Part shown: piece after piece, positions 55,340 to 64,000 of the stretch | Position numbering within the stretch: the first letter of the stretch is position 1 | Layout: each line of letters starts with the position of its first letter | NCBI GenBank assembly: GCA_002835675.1 | Contig: PIZR01000001.1 | Coordinates: forward strand, 598,075 to 662,074 | DNA from: Bacillus sp. BA3 | Lineage (GTDB): Bacteria > Bacillota > Bacilli > Bacillales > DSM-1321 | DNA: 64,000 nucleotides | Reading direction: 5' to 3' | Translations under genes and position numbers: made by a program | The notes under the pieces: model-generated | What the model was told of the DNA's origin: nothing | Databases searched by the model: none | Seen by the model: the letters and a program-made list of their open reading frames with translations, nothing else

Positions 55340-56122
55340 ATGACTCCATTAGTTGAAATAAGTACTGAGGAAAAGGGAATTGCCCTCGTGACTTTGAATC
55401 GGCCGGATGCTGCTAACGCCTTATCCACAGAATTGCTTCATTGCTTGGTTGAAGGGCTGGAGGAATTGAAAAGTGATTCCAATTTACGAACAGTCATTAT
55501 AACGGGGGCAGGTGAAAAGGCGTTTTGTGCAGGTGCGGACCTTAAGGAACGAGCAGGTATGAATGAGGATAAAGTCAGGGAGACAGTCAAGTTGATTGGA
55601 GATACGATTACGGCTGTAGAAAACCTTCCAGTTCCGGTCATCGCCGCGATTAACGGTTCGGCTTTTGGCGGAGGGCTGGAGTTGGCACTCGCTTGTGACA
55701 TACGAATCGCATCGGAAACGGCGAAGGTGGGACTGACAGAAACATCGTTAGGCATCATCCCAGGCGCCGGCGGTACTCAGCGCCTGCCGCGGATAGTTGG
55801 AATGCCGACAGCGAAAGAACTGATTTATACGGCAAGGAGATTGGATGCAAAAACGGCACATGCCTTGAAAATCATCAGTCATGTATATTTACCCCAGCAT
55901 TTACTTGAGGAAGCGAAAAAATTGGCTAAGGAAATTGCGGTCAATGCCCCATTGGCACTAAGGGCTGCAAAAGCGGCAATCAATCAAGGGGCTGAGACTG
56001 ACTTGAAAACAGGATTGCAAATTGAAAAAGACTGCTATCAGACAACTTTAAAAACCCGTGACCGACTGGAGGGTCTGTCAGCATTCAAGGAAAAGCGCAA
56101 ACCGGTATTTAAGGGCCAATGA
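55340..56122 (+). CDS. yngF: enoyl-CoA hydratase/methylglutaconyl-CoA hydratase-like (YngF-like)
   Basis: A 260-residue crotonase-fold enzyme. The oxyanion-hole segments are AFCAGADLKERAG and INGSAFGGGLELALACDIRI, with the catalytic glutamates expected in GLTETSLGIIPGAGGTQRLP. In this operon it most plausibly hydrates 3-methylglutaconyl-CoA to HMG-CoA, the substrate of the lyase encoded upstream. GAGGTGA precedes ATG. Confidence 0.93.
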   Translation: MTPLVEISTEEKGIALVTLNRPDAANALSTELLHCLVEGLEELKSDSNLRTVIITGAGEKAFCAGADLKERAGMNEDKVRETVKLIGDTITAVENLPVPVIAAINGSAFGGGLELALACDIRIASETAKVGLTETSLGIIPGAGGTQRLPRIVGMPTAKELIYTARRLDAKTAHALKIISHVYLPQHLLEEAKKLAKEIAVNAPLALRAAKAAINQGAETDLKTGLQIEKDCYQTTLKTRDRLEGLSAFKEKRKPVFKGQ

Positions 56123-56145
56123 TTTCAATTGAAGGAGGAACAGGG

Positions 56146-57675
56146 ATGGTAACGACGGATAAACTAACCGAAACGGTTGAGACGATTAAAAAAGGCGGTT
56201 TAGAAAAATATCATCAGAAAAACGCTGAAAAAGGAAAGCTTTTCGTACGTGAACGGCTCGAGCTGCTTTTCGATGAAGGGGTTGAAATAGAGGACGCTTT
56301 CTTTGCTAATTGTGCCAGTGATGGTCTGCCTGCGGATGGTGTGGTTACAGGCATCGGGAAAATCAATGGTCAGAGGGTCTGTGTCATGGCCAATGATTCG
56401 ACTGTAAAAGCTGGTTCCTGGGGAGCAAGGACCGTCGAGAAAATCATTCGCATTCAGGAAACAGCTGAGAAGTTACAGCTGCCCCTTCTTTATTTAGTCG
56501 ATTCTGCCGGGGCACGAATTACAGATCAAGTAGAAATGTTTCCGGGACGCCGCGGAGCAGGACGCATCTTTTACAACCAAGTAAAGTTATCAGGAAAAGT
56601 CCCTCAAATTTGTCTATTGTTCGGTCCGTCTGCCGCCGGCGGGGCATATATCCCAGCTTTTTGTGATATCGTCGTAATGGTTGATGGCAATGCATCCATG
56701 TATTTAGGTTCACCGAGAATGGCAGAAATGGTCATTGGCGAAAAGGTGAGTGAAGAGGAAATGGGCGGGGCGAAAATGCATTGTTCCGTTTCAGGATGCG
56801 GGGATGTGCTTGTCAAGTCAGAAGAAGAATCGATCGCGTTCGCGCGCAGGTACTTAAGCTATTTTCCAAGAAATTATCAAGAAAAGCCTAAAGCCACAAA
56901 GCCTGAGCTGCCTGCGGATTTCGAAAAAACATTGGAAGAACTGATTCCAAAAAATCAGAATGCAGCCTTCAATATGTATGACCTGATCGATAGGATCATA
57001 GACAGGCAATCGTTTTGTGAAATCAAGAAGCTATTTGCTCCTGAATTAATTACTGGGCTTGCAAGGCTAAATGGGCAAACGATAGGGATCATTGCCAATC
57101 AGCCGCGAGTCAAGGGCGGCGTCCTGTTCCATGATTCAGCCGATAAGGCAGCCAAGTTCATCAATTTATGTGATGCTTTCCATATACCGTTGTTGTTCCT
57201 GGTGGATATTCCTGGATTCATGATCGGGACGAAGGTCGAACGGGCTGGCATCATTCGCCATGGTGCGAAAATGATATCGGCCATGAGTGAAGCCACGGTC
57301 CCGAAAATTTCAGTCATTGTCCGTAAGGCTTATGGGGCTGGACTTTACGCGATGGCCGGTCCCGCTTTTGAACCGGATTGCGTTCTTGCCTTACCGACGG
57401 CATTGATTGCGGTCATGGGGGCAGAAGCTGCGGTCAATGCAGTCTATGCCAATAAAATCAATGCCATGGAACCAGAAGAGCGCCCGGCATTCATCGAACA
57501 GAAACGCAATGAATACAATGAAGACATTGATATCTACCGCTTAGCCTCCGAGATGATTGTTGATGGCATCATCCAGCCAAATGACCTGCGTGATGAATTG
57601 TGCGCCAGGTTTGAAGCATATAGCAGTAAACAATTGACATTCACCGATCGTAAACATGGAGTCTATCCCGTTTAA
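56146..57675 (+). CDS. yngE: acyl-CoA carboxylase carboxyltransferase subunit (YngE-like)
   Basis: A 509-residue carboxyltransferase with two crotonase-like halves. The first contains LLYLVDSAGARITDQVEMFP, the second GVLFHDSADKAAKFINLCDA and PGFMIGTKVERAGIIRHGAK. It moves CO2 from carboxybiotin to an acyl-CoA; the neighbours make 3-methylcrotonyl-CoA the likeliest acceptor, with propionyl-CoA as the alternative. ATG at 56146 lies seven bases after GAAGGAGG; an ATG at 56119 is within the previous gene. It is the last gene before the terminator at 57688. Confidence 0.93.
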   Translation: MVTTDKLTETVETIKKGGLEKYHQKNAEKGKLFVRERLELLFDEGVEIEDAFFANCASDGLPADGVVTGIGKINGQRVCVMANDSTVKAGSWGARTVEKIIRIQETAEKLQLPLLYLVDSAGARITDQVEMFPGRRGAGRIFYNQVKLSGKVPQICLLFGPSAAGGAYIPAFCDIVVMVDGNASMYLGSPRMAEMVIGEKVSEEEMGGAKMHCSVSGCGDVLVKSEEESIAFARRYLSYFPRNYQEKPKATKPELPADFEKTLEELIPKNQNAAFNMYDLIDRIIDRQSFCEIKKLFAPELITGLARLNGQTIGIIANQPRVKGGVLFHDSADKAAKFINLCDAFHIPLLFLVDIPGFMIGTKVERAGIIRHGAKMISAMSEATVPKISVIVRKAYGAGLYAMAGPAFEPDCVLALPTALIAVMGAEAAVNAVYANKINAMEPEERPAFIEQKRNEYNEDIDIYRLASEMIVDGIIQPNDLRDELCARFEAYSSKQLTFTDRKHGVYPV

Positions 57676-57687
57676 AGAAATCGATAA

Positions 57688-57719
57688 ACAAGCCCGGTCA
57701 TCATGACCGGGCTTGTTTT
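57688..57719 (+). terminator. terminator of the acyl-CoA operon
   Basis: ACAAGCCCGGTCA and its exact complement flank TCA and are followed by TTT. Confidence 0.93.
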
Positions 57720-57758
57720 CATGTGAAAAATAAATGATTATTTAAATAATTAGAAAAT

Positions 57759-57789
57759 TTGTCTGATTTAGAGTTGCTAAATCAGACAA
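57759..57789. promoter_or_regulatory. 12-bp inverted repeat upstream of the NAD operon
   Basis: TTGTCTGATTTA and TAAATCAGACAA are exact inverted copies around a seven-base centre. It lies just upstream of the -10 sequence TATAAT at 57800-57805. It could be an operator of the Nudix regulator encoded downstream or an RNA hairpin; its position before the promoter favours DNA binding. Confidence 0.55.
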
Positions 57790-57804
57790 GGAAGAGTACT
57801 ATAA

Positions 57805-57831
57805 TTAGTAATTAATGATTTACTAATTACT
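57805..57831. promoter_or_regulatory. second palindrome over the NAD operon start region
   Basis: AGTAATTA and TAATTACT, with nested TTAGTAA and TTACTAA, form overlapping inverted repeats immediately after TATAAT. A bound repressor would cover the transcription start. Confidence 0.5.
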
Positions 57832-57868
57832 TGAATTCCATACTTAGTGAAAGAAAGTGAGAGTTGCC

Positions 57869-58633
57869 ATGGCTCAGCAGGAAAAAAAGAAATATATTAC
57901 ACCAGATGGATACACAGCAGATATTGCGATCTTTACTATTACAACAAAGAAAACGGCAGAGAAAGCTCCGCCTGAAATGTTTTTGAAGCTATTATTAATC
58001 AAACGCGCCACAAAAGATAAGGAAGGAAGCCCTAATGTTGAAGGAGATAAATGGGCTTTACCCGGAGGTTTTGTCAATGCTGGCGAGACTGCCTATGAAG
58101 CAGCAAAACGAGAATTGAAAGAAGAAACGGGCGTAGCTGGATTCCATGTCAAGCATTTCGGGGTTTATGACCGGCCAGGACGAGATCCCAGGGGCTGGAT
58201 CATTTCCAATGCTTTTTATGCCATTGTCCAGGAAGAGTTTCTTCATCAAAGAAATGCGAATGACGACGCAGCCGAGGTTGAATTGTTCACGATTCAGGAA
58301 GCCTTACAATTAGATCTTGCATTCGATCATTATACAATTATTAACGATGCGATGAATTTAATGAAAAAAGAAATGGTGCAAACGACGATAGCCCAAAAAT
58401 TCCTGCCGGATGAATTTACACTCTCTGAGCTGCAACGGGTTTTGCTGACAGCCAGAGATGATGCAAAAATCAGTGCAGACTCACTTTTTTATGCAAAAGC
58501 CCCGAAGCTCCCGTTTCTGGAAAAAGTCTTGGATGAAAAGGGAATGCATAAGAAAACAAAACGGAATTCGTATCGGCCTTCACAGCTTTACCGATTTAAT
58601 GCAGAGGTTGTCATGGACTCTATTTACTATTGA
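57869..58633 (+). CDS. nrtR: NrtR-type Nudix/winged-helix regulator of NAD metabolism
   Basis: A 254-residue two-domain protein. The N-terminal Nudix domain has a complete Nudix box, G67 to V89 (G-x5-E73-x7-R81-E-L-x-E-E-x-G-V), so hydrolase activity may be retained. The C-terminal part from about 165 looks like the NrtR winged helix (LPDEFTLSELQRVL and NSYRPSQLYRFN). NrtR proteins repress NAD biosynthesis genes and respond to ADP-ribose-type metabolites. It heads the pncA-pncB-nadE group. The ATG at 57869 was preferred to a GTG at 57857. A stand-alone ADP-ribose pyrophosphatase is the alternative. Confidence 0.82.
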   Translation: MAQQEKKKYITPDGYTADIAIFTITTKKTAEKAPPEMFLKLLLIKRATKDKEGSPNVEGDKWALPGGFVNAGETAYEAAKRELKEETGVAGFHVKHFGVYDRPGRDPRGWIISNAFYAIVQEEFLHQRNANDDAAEVELFTIQEALQLDLAFDHYTIINDAMNLMKKEMVQTTIAQKFLPDEFTLSELQRVLLTARDDAKISADSLFYAKAPKLPFLEKVLDEKGMHKKTKRNSYRPSQLYRFNAEVVMDSIYY

Positions 58634-58648
58634 GGGGGAATTGATGAT

Positions 58649-59200
58649 ATGGGGAAAAAGGCATTGATCAATATAGATTATACGTATGACTTCGTGGCAG
58701 ACGGGGGTTCCTTGACCTGCGGGAAGCCAGGTCAGGATATCGAGAAGGAATTAGTCAATATAACCAGGGATTTTATAAAAAGCGGCGAATATACGGTATT
58801 CGCGATTGATTTACATGAAGAAGGAGACCGCTTACATCCCGAATCGAATTTGTTTCCACCGCATAATATTAGCGGTACAATGGGTAGAGACCTATACGGG
58901 GCGTTAAAAGAGGAATATGAAACTAATAAAAATCAAAAGAATGTTCATTATATAGATAAAACACGTTATTCGGCCTTTGCAGGGACGGACCTTAATATCC
59001 GCCTGCGGGAACGTCACATCACCGATGTATATTTAGTCGGGGTTTGTACAGATATCTGTATTTTGCATACGGCAATCGACGCTTATAATCTAGGCTATAA
59101 TATCTTTGTATATGAAAATGCAGTGGCCTCGTTCAATGATGCCGGTCACCATTGGGCGCTTGGACATTTTAAAGGATCACTTGGAGCAACCATTCTATAA
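58649..59200 (+). CDS. pncA: nicotinamidase (isochorismatase fold)
   Basis: A 183-residue cysteine hydrolase with the catalytic triad D10, K104 and C133 (GVCTDICIL). The metal-binding residues of nicotinamidases are seen as D54, H56 and H63 (DLHEEGDRLHP). It deamidates nicotinamide to nicotinate, the first step of the salvage route encoded here. GAGGGGGAA precedes the ATG. It begins 15 bp after the regulator gene. Confidence 0.93.
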   Translation: MGKKALINIDYTYDFVADGGSLTCGKPGQDIEKELVNITRDFIKSGEYTVFAIDLHEEGDRLHPESNLFPPHNISGTMGRDLYGALKEEYETNKNQKNVHYIDKTRYSAFAGTDLNIRLRERHITDVYLVGVCTDICILHTAIDAYNLGYNIFVYENAVASFNDAGHHWALGHFKGSLGATIL

Positions 59201-59260
59201 TATCCATTCAAGCAACAGAATAGAAGGGAAGCGATGCTTCTCTTTTGGGAGGAACTATCC

Positions 59261-60730
59261 ATGGAAAAAAAGTACAACGACGACAGTTACGCATTACACA
59301 CTGACCTTTACCAAATCAATATGGCCCAAACTTATTGGCAGGACAAAACGCATAACCGAAAGGCAGTTTTCGAGATATTTTTCAGAAAGCTTCCATTTAA
59401 TAGCGGATATGCGATTTTTGCGGGACTTGAAAAAATTGTCCATTACCTTCAAAACTTTTCCTTTTCGGAAAGTGATATCGACTATTTAAAAAATGATCTG
59501 CACTATGATGAAGAATTTTTGAATTATTTGAAGAACATTCGTTTCACGGGAGCGATTCGCTGCATGAAAGAGGGAGAGCTCGTTTTCGGCAATGAACCGA
59601 TATTACGGGTGGAGGCACCGCTTGGTGAGGCTCAACTCATTGAAACTGCGTTGCTTAACATTGTGAACTATCACACACTCGTGGCAACAAAAGCTTCACG
59701 CATCAAACAGGTAATCGGTGAAGAATCTGCCCTTGAATTCGGTTCAAGGCGGGCGCAAGAAATGGATGCTGCAATTTGGGGAGCGAGAGCGGCCTATATT
59801 GCTGGCTTTGATTCCACTAGTAATGTACGTGCTGGAAAGCTGTTCGGCATTCCGGTTTCAGGGACGCATGCACATTCCATGATCCAAGCTTATAAAGATG
59901 AATATACAGCTTTTCATAAATACGCTGTTTCCCATAAAGACTGTGTATTCTTGGTTGATACTTATGATACATTGCGTTCTGGCATCCCGAATGCAATCCG
60001 TGTTGCCAAGGAATTGGGCGATAAAATCAACTTCATTGGCGTTCGTCTTGACAGCGGTGACTTAGCTTACTTATCAAAAGAAGCACGGCGTATGCTTGAT
60101 GCTGCAGGGTTCCATGATGCGAAGATAGTCGCGTCCAATGACCTTGATGAATATACGATCATCAATTTGAAACAACAAGGAGCAAGAATTGACATTTGGG
60201 GCATCGGAACCAAATTGATTACGGCTTATGACCAGCCAGCGCTCGGTGCCGTTTATAAAATGGTTTCAATAGAGGGTGAAGATGGGAATATGAGAGATAC
60301 CATCAAAATTTCTTCTAACCCTGAAAAGGTTACGACACCTGGATTAAAACGAGTATATCGAATCATCAATAAAGTGAACCATCATGCTGAAGGTGATTAT
60401 TTGGCGATGGAATATGAGAAGCCGCAGGAACAGGAAAAATTAAAAATGTTTCATCCTGTCCATACCTTCCTAAGTAAATTCGTCACGGATTTCGATGCGG
60501 TTGATCTGCACGTGGATATTTTCAAGGATGGAAGTTTGATTTATGAATTGCCGACCATAGATGAAATCAAGGCCTTCACGCAAAAAAATCTCCAAGTATT
60601 ATGGCCGGAATACCTTCGTGCACTGAATCCTGAGGAATACCCGGTAGATCTAAGCCAGGATTGTTGGGATAATAAAATGAGGAATATAGATGAAGTTAAA
60701 GCAAATGTAGAAAGAATGCTAACGAAATGA
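59261..60730 (+). CDS. pncB: nicotinate phosphoribosyltransferase
   Basis: A 489-residue enzyme opening [20 protein letters not shown], the family N-terminus. It includes [20 protein letters not shown] and [20 protein letters not shown] near the phosphate-binding core. It converts nicotinate and PRPP to nicotinate mononucleotide. ATG at 59261 follows GGGAGGAA by six bases; an ATG at 59234 is in frame but adds an atypical leader. The adenylyltransferase that would follow (nadD) is not in the window. Confidence 0.93.
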   Translation: MEKKYNDDSYALHTDLYQINMAQTYWQDKTHNRKAVFEIFFRKLPFNSGYAIFAGLEKIVHYLQNFSFSESDIDYLKNDLHYDEEFLNYLKNIRFTGAIRCMKEGELVFGNEPILRVEAPLGEAQLIETALLNIVNYHTLVATKASRIKQVIGEESALEFGSRRAQEMDAAIWGARAAYIAGFDSTSNVRAGKLFGIPVSGTHAHSMIQAYKDEYTAFHKYAVSHKDCVFLVDTYDTLRSGIPNAIRVAKELGDKINFIGVRLDSGDLAYLSKEARRMLDAAGFHDAKIVASNDLDEYTIINLKQQGARIDIWGIGTKLITAYDQPALGAVYKMVSIEGEDGNMRDTIKISSNPEKVTTPGLKRVYRIINKVNHHAEGDYLAMEYEKPQEQEKLKMFHPVHTFLSKFVTDFDAVDLHVDIFKDGSLIYELPTIDEIKAFTQKNLQVLWPEYLRALNPEEYPVDLSQDCWDNKMRNIDEVKANVERMLTK

Positions 60731-60764
60731 CCAATCTATTTTATTAGAAAGCGGGGCTATGCCA

Positions 60765-61595
60765 ATGCGTCCATTACAAAAAGAAATCGTAAAAAAATTA
60801 CTTGTCCAACCAACGATCGATCCTGAAGCCGAATTCAGGAAAAGTGTTGATCTTTTAAAAGGGTATATGAAGAAAAATACGTTTCTGAAAAGTTTTGTAC
60901 TTGGGATATCCGGAGGTCAAGATTCAACACTGGCGGGGTATATTGCTCAAACCGCTGTCAATGAATTGAATGAAGAAAAAAATGGCAGCGACTATAAGTT
61001 TGTTGCTGTAAGCTTGCCATATGGAGTACAGGCTGATGAAGATGACAGGCAGCTGGCTTTAAAATTCATCAAGCCAAGCCAAACGGTTACTGTTAACATC
61101 AAGGAAGCGGTGGATGCTTCAGTAAAAGCTGTGGAAGTAGCGGTTTCTGAAAAGCTATCGAATTTCTTAAGGGGAAATGTCAAAGCACGTGAGCGAATGA
61201 AGGTACAATATGATTTAGCCGGACTGTATAAAGGCGTTGTGCTTGGTACGGACCATGCAGCTGAAGCGATCACAGGTTTCTTTACGAAACATGGTGATGG
61301 TGCAGCGGATATCCTTCCTTTATATCGCTTAAATAAAAGGCAAGGAAAAGAAATCCTCAAATTCGTCGGTGCTCCTGAGCGTCTTTATACGAAAATACCA
61401 ACGGCCGATTTAGAAGATGACAAACCGTTACTTCCTGATGAAGTGGCTTTAGGCGTTAGCTACGATGAAATCGATGATTATCTTGAAGGCAAGGAAATCA
61501 GAACGGAAGCTGCCGAAATCATCGAAGGATGGTATACTAAAACCGAACATAAACGCAATGAAGCCATTAATGTTTATGATACTTGGTGGAAATAA
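60765..61595 (+). CDS. nadE: NAD synthetase (ammonia-dependent)
   Basis: A 276-residue NadE with the ATP pyrophosphatase loop [13 protein letters not shown] near residue 47, the [20 protein letters not shown] segment and an ending TKRNEA-like (here [16 protein letters not shown]). It amidates nicotinate adenine dinucleotide to NAD, finishing the pathway begun by pncA and pncB. ATG at 60765 lies eight bases after GGGG; the ATG at 60759 is too close. A terminator follows at 61623. Confidence 0.94.
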   Translation: MRPLQKEIVKKLLVQPTIDPEAEFRKSVDLLKGYMKKNTFLKSFVLGISGGQDSTLAGYIAQTAVNELNEEKNGSDYKFVAVSLPYGVQADEDDRQLALKFIKPSQTVTVNIKEAVDASVKAVEVAVSEKLSNFLRGNVKARERMKVQYDLAGLYKGVVLGTDHAAEAITGFFTKHGDGAADILPLYRLNKRQGKEILKFVGAPERLYTKIPTADLEDDKPLLPDEVALGVSYDEIDDYLEGKEIRTEAAEIIEGWYTKTEHKRNEAINVYDTWWK

Positions 61596-61622
61596 AAGAA
61601 CGAGTGAAATCTGAAATAAGTT

Positions 61623-61652
61623 AACCCGCATCACATAAGATGCGGGTTTTTT
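61623..61652 (+). terminator. terminator of the NAD operon
   Basis: AACCCGCATC pairs with GATGCGGGTT around ACATAA, then TTTT. Confidence 0.92.
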
Positions 61653-61722
61653 GGCAAGACCTATTGAGCACCTTGGCCAACACATCGATTATGAAAATTT
61701 TACCGGCAAGGGGGAAAACGAA

Positions 61723-62748
61723 ATGTCGACTCTACATATGGATATATCCAGGATTATTGAGGAAACATGCAAGGAAATTGAATTCTCGGGTGTTATAGGT
61801 GTGAAAGCGGGAGATGACCTGATTCATAGCTCAGCACATGGCTATTCCAATCGAGCGGATGAAATCATGAATACGGCCGAAACAAGGTTCGGAATTGCTT
61901 CCGGTTGTAAACTGTTTACGGCGATAGCCATTTGCCAGTTAATACAAAAAGGAAAAATTAGGCTTGATTCTAAGCTTATAGACTGTCTTCCTATCGTGTT
62001 TCCTGATTTCCATCAAAATGTAACCATTCATCACCTCTTAACACACACTTCGGGCATTCCTGATTACTTTGATGAGAAAGTGATGGATGATTTTGAAGAG
62101 CTTTGGCAGAAAAATCCGATGTACCATATCAAAAGATTAAAAGATTTCCTCCCAATGTTTCAAGATGATGTGATGATGTTTGAACCCGGGGAAAGATTTC
62201 ATTACAATAATGCAGGCTATATTTTATTAGGATTGATTGTTGAGGAACTAACCGGACTTCAATTTTCTGAATATATCGACAAGAACATCTTTCTTCCTTG
62301 TGAAATGATAAATTCCGGTTATTTTTCCATGGACCAGCTTCCTAAAAATACTGCATTAGGGTACATTGACGAAGAAAATGGAGCATGGAGAACTAACGTT
62401 TATTCCCTTCCCATCAAAGGCGGTGCGGATGGAGGAGCGTATATTACCGCATCAGATATGTTCAGGTTTTGGGATGGGTTATTTTCCAATCAGTTACTGA
62501 ATCAAGAATATACCACTCTCTTATTGGAAGCCCATATTGCAACTGGAGATGAAGGGGAATACTATGGATATGGTATATGGATCCGTAAAAAAAATGACGG
62601 GATTTTCAAATATCATACTATAGGGTATGACCCGGGTGTAAGTTTCAATTCTGCGGTATATCCGGCAAATCGATTGAGAACCGTCATTACTTCAAATAAA
62701 AGCATGGGTCCATACCATATTACTTCCGCGATTGAGGAAGAATTGTAA
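61723..62748 (+). CDS. serine hydrolase of the beta-lactamase/PBP fold
   Basis: A 341-residue class C-like beta-lactamase-fold protein. The SxxK motif is S60-G-C-K63 (FGIASGCKLFTA) and the YxN motif is Y161-N-N163 (FHYNNAGY). Members include esterases, peptidases and penicillin-binding relatives. No signal peptide is seen, so it probably acts in the cytoplasm and is not an antibiotic-resistance enzyme in the usual sense. ATG at 61723 follows GGGGGAA; longer in-frame starts read through the preceding terminator. Function unknown. Confidence 0.88.
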   Translation: MSTLHMDISRIIEETCKEIEFSGVIGVKAGDDLIHSSAHGYSNRADEIMNTAETRFGIASGCKLFTAIAICQLIQKGKIRLDSKLIDCLPIVFPDFHQNVTIHHLLTHTSGIPDYFDEKVMDDFEELWQKNPMYHIKRLKDFLPMFQDDVMMFEPGERFHYNNAGYILLGLIVEELTGLQFSEYIDKNIFLPCEMINSGYFSMDQLPKNTALGYIDEENGAWRTNVYSLPIKGGADGGAYITASDMFRFWDGLFSNQLLNQEYTTLLLEAHIATGDEGEYYGYGIWIRKKNDGIFKYHTIGYDPGVSFNSAVYPANRLRTVITSNKSMGPYHITSAIEEEL

Positions 62749-62752
62749 AAAC

Positions 62753-62792
62753 AAATGGAACCTTTCCACTAATGAAGGGTTCCATTTATTTA
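62753..62792 (+). terminator. terminator of the serine hydrolase gene
   Basis: AAATGGAACC pairs with GGTTCCATTT around a 15-base loop, followed by a mixed T tract. Confidence 0.75.
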
Positions 62793-63106
62793 CAGTCGAT
62801 GTGAATTCATTCAGTATTTTTTAAGAAAGGGGCGAATTAGCATTCAATTGCTCCATTGGTTCCAAAACTTCTGGATTTTAAAAGGGATGAAACTTCACCT
62901 GGACCTTTATTCAAGAACGAGGCTTTAATGATATGGTTCATCACTTTTCCATATATGGTCTTGTGAAGCTCGTTAAGGAGGTAGATTTCTTTAGGTTTCA
63001 AGGCTTTTCTAAACAAAGAATTTGTATATTTAAATATCTTGAAGTAGAGTATATTTAATATACATTATTTTAACCGGTATTTTCCGATGGAGGTTCTTTT
63101 TACTTT
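62793..63106. other. intergenic stretch with a possible decayed reading frame
   Basis: On the plus strand, codons from about 62900 to 63055 read RGFNDMVHHFSIYGLVKLVK, then EVDFFRFQGFSKQRICIFKY, without a good start or upstream continuity. This looks like a piece of a protein, perhaps from a mobile element, but no family could be named. The AGGAG at 63089-63093 belongs to the next gene. Confidence 0.35.
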
Positions 63107-63400
63107 ATGAAGGCAAGATATGAACTCGCGAATATGAACTTAACAGTAAGCAATGTGACTTTACGTAATGCTGCGGATAGCTATGTCCTCTTGAAAGCTG
63201 CAGATGATCAAAATAATGAAATCACGATCAAGCTTTCCCACGAACAAGCGGAATTTCTGGAAGCGGAATTAAGGGAAGTAAATCGCCGCCGCAGGGAAAA
63301 TAGTCCTGATATAACAGGAAATGACCAGGAACGTATTAATGACGACGATTCTTTTAATCTGTTCAGTATTGATTTATTCAATGAAAATGAATCGAAGTAA
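63107..63400 (+). CDS. unrecognised 97-residue hydrophilic protein
   Basis: A small acidic protein without membrane segments. The first half looks like a beta-rich domain (NLTVSNVTLRNAADSYVLLK), followed by a charged helix (LSHEQAEFLEAELREVNRRR) and a disordered acidic tail. The GGAGG site is 13 bases before the ATG, longer than normal, so expression or the exact start is uncertain. No family is recognised. Confidence 0.6.
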   Translation: MKARYELANMNLTVSNVTLRNAADSYVLLKAADDQNNEITIKLSHEQAEFLEAELREVNRRRRENSPDITGNDQERINDDDSFNLFSIDLFNENESK

Positions 63401-63550
63401 TTCCCCGAATCAAATTTGCTTCTCTGTAACCTTCCTTTTCATTTAAGATGCTGCTACAGAGAATTTATCATTCCCGCCAATACAAAATCCGAATTTCCAG
63501 TTATTGAAAGGCATTAGGAATGTTTTAAGCAAGGTGACCTATCGTTACCT

Positions 63551-63955
63551 TTATTTTGATTGCTTGAATAAATTCTTCACCAATAGGAATATGGATGATA
63601 GTACAGCAAAAACCATGAAAAATACGATGAACCCCCATAGGCCTATCGCCGCATCTTGAAACTCCATATTTCCCCTGCTGGTAAGGGCTTGCTGTATCTC
63701 AATGGCAAATACTAAAACAACCATGACTGTAAAGGTATAAAGGAAAGAGAGTATCGTTATCCCAAAACGCATCCGGGCAATTAAATTAGATAAAAATAAC
63801 ACGAACAAAAATATGATGATACCGATGATTCCCATTATCCAAAAATGCAAATCTTTGTCCGTTGCATTTGAATTTAATGTGTCACTTACAAAGAATAGGA
63901 TGAAATCGTGAAGATTATTGACGATTTCAGCTAATATCTGGATGATTTCTTTCAT
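63551..63955 (-). CDS. unrecognised small membrane protein
   Basis: A 134-residue protein with three clear hydrophobic segments at about residues 38-60, 68-86 and 107-128, and a short basic C-terminus (KNLFKQSK). An N-terminal amphipathic helix (KEIIQILAEIVNNLHDFILF) precedes them. GGAGGTG lies six bases before the ATG. No conserved catalytic motif or family is recognised. Monocistronic as far as can be seen. Confidence 0.75.
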   Translation of the reverse strand: MKEIIQILAEIVNNLHDFILFFVSDTLNSNATDKDLHFWIMGIIGIIIFLFVLFLSNLIARMRFGITILSFLYTFTVMVVLVFAIEIQQALTSRGNMEFQDAAIGLWGFIVFFMVFAVLSSIFLLVKNLFKQSK

Positions 63956-64000
63956 TTTTTCACACCTCCAATCCTTAGATTATAGCAGGTTATAAATCTA

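Noticed and set aside
61723..62748. Secreted beta-lactamase giving antibiotic resistance
   Set aside because: SxxK and YxN motifs are present, but there is no signal peptide and the family is broad, including esterases and peptidases.
1..64000. CRISPR arrays, tRNA/rRNA genes and prophage genes
   Set aside because: No regularly spaced repeats, cloverleaf-like tRNA sequences, rRNA conserved segments or phage structural genes were noticed in the window.

Overview
The window comes from a low-GC, endospore-forming Bacillaceae chromosome, most likely Bacillus or Peribacillus-like (inference). The evidence is strong AGGAGG ribosome-binding sites with ATG/GTG/TTG starts, two GerA/B/C germinant-receptor operons, a SigH-like sigma factor, CysL-CysJI, a YthAB-type cytochrome bd oxidase and a YngJ-E-like acyl-CoA cluster. 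No rRNA, tRNA, CRISPR array or intact transposase was seen.

Layout. (1) 728-11988: an IclR regulator followed by a ten-gene plus-strand catabolic operon. It holds a cupin, an extradiol dioxygenase, an SDR without its catalytic triad, a ThDP decarboxylase/synthase-like enzyme, an aldehyde dehydrogenase, an aspartate-dehydrogenase-like enzyme, Rieske dioxygenase alpha and beta subunits, a dihydrodiol-dehydrogenase-like SDR and a double-VOC protein. It starts from a sigma-A-like promoter followed by a perfect 15-bp palindrome. (2) 11989-13486: a decayed stretch with a frameshifted GntR/FCD regulator and a broken RidA gene, leading into an intact D-cysteine desulfhydrase. (3) 14641-20743, minus strand: a tandemly duplicated pair of APC permease plus amidohydrolase. 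(4) 21239-24263: MerR regulator, DinB protein, gene fragment and SigH-like sigma factor. (5) 24534-29148: a sorbitol PTS operon (SorC regulator, GutM, SrlA, SrlE, SrlB, sorbitol-6-phosphate dehydrogenase) with four GCACAARTG repeats around its promoter. (6) 29657-36127: HesB-like protein, CysL divergent from CysJI, a degenerate intergenic repeat and a secreted RidA-family protein.

(7) 36343-43899: two complete germinant-receptor operons arranged head to head. (8) 43992-49013: flavin amine oxidase, cytochrome bd-type oxidase CydAB and an exported protein with Ca-binding-like loops. (9) 49207-57675: a TetR regulator (apparently with an ACG in place of its start codon), then acyl-CoA dehydrogenase, acyl-CoA synthetase, biotin carboxylase, biotin carrier, HMG-CoA lyase, enoyl-CoA hydratase and carboxyltransferase. 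This is a leucine/branched acyl-CoA degradation module. (10) 57869-61595: an NAD salvage operon (NrtR-like Nudix regulator, nicotinamidase, nicotinate phosphoribosyltransferase, NAD synthetase) behind two inverted repeats. (11) 61723-63955: a serine beta-lactamase-fold protein and two unrecognised small proteins.

The most interesting part is the first operon. Its enzymes can be ordered into a plausible route: 2-oxo acid decarboxylation, aldehyde oxidation, ring dihydroxylation, rearomatisation and extradiol cleavage. It also carries an amino-acid dehydrogenase-like enzyme and a catalytically altered SDR whose roles such a route does not explain. The substrate cannot be read from the sequence.
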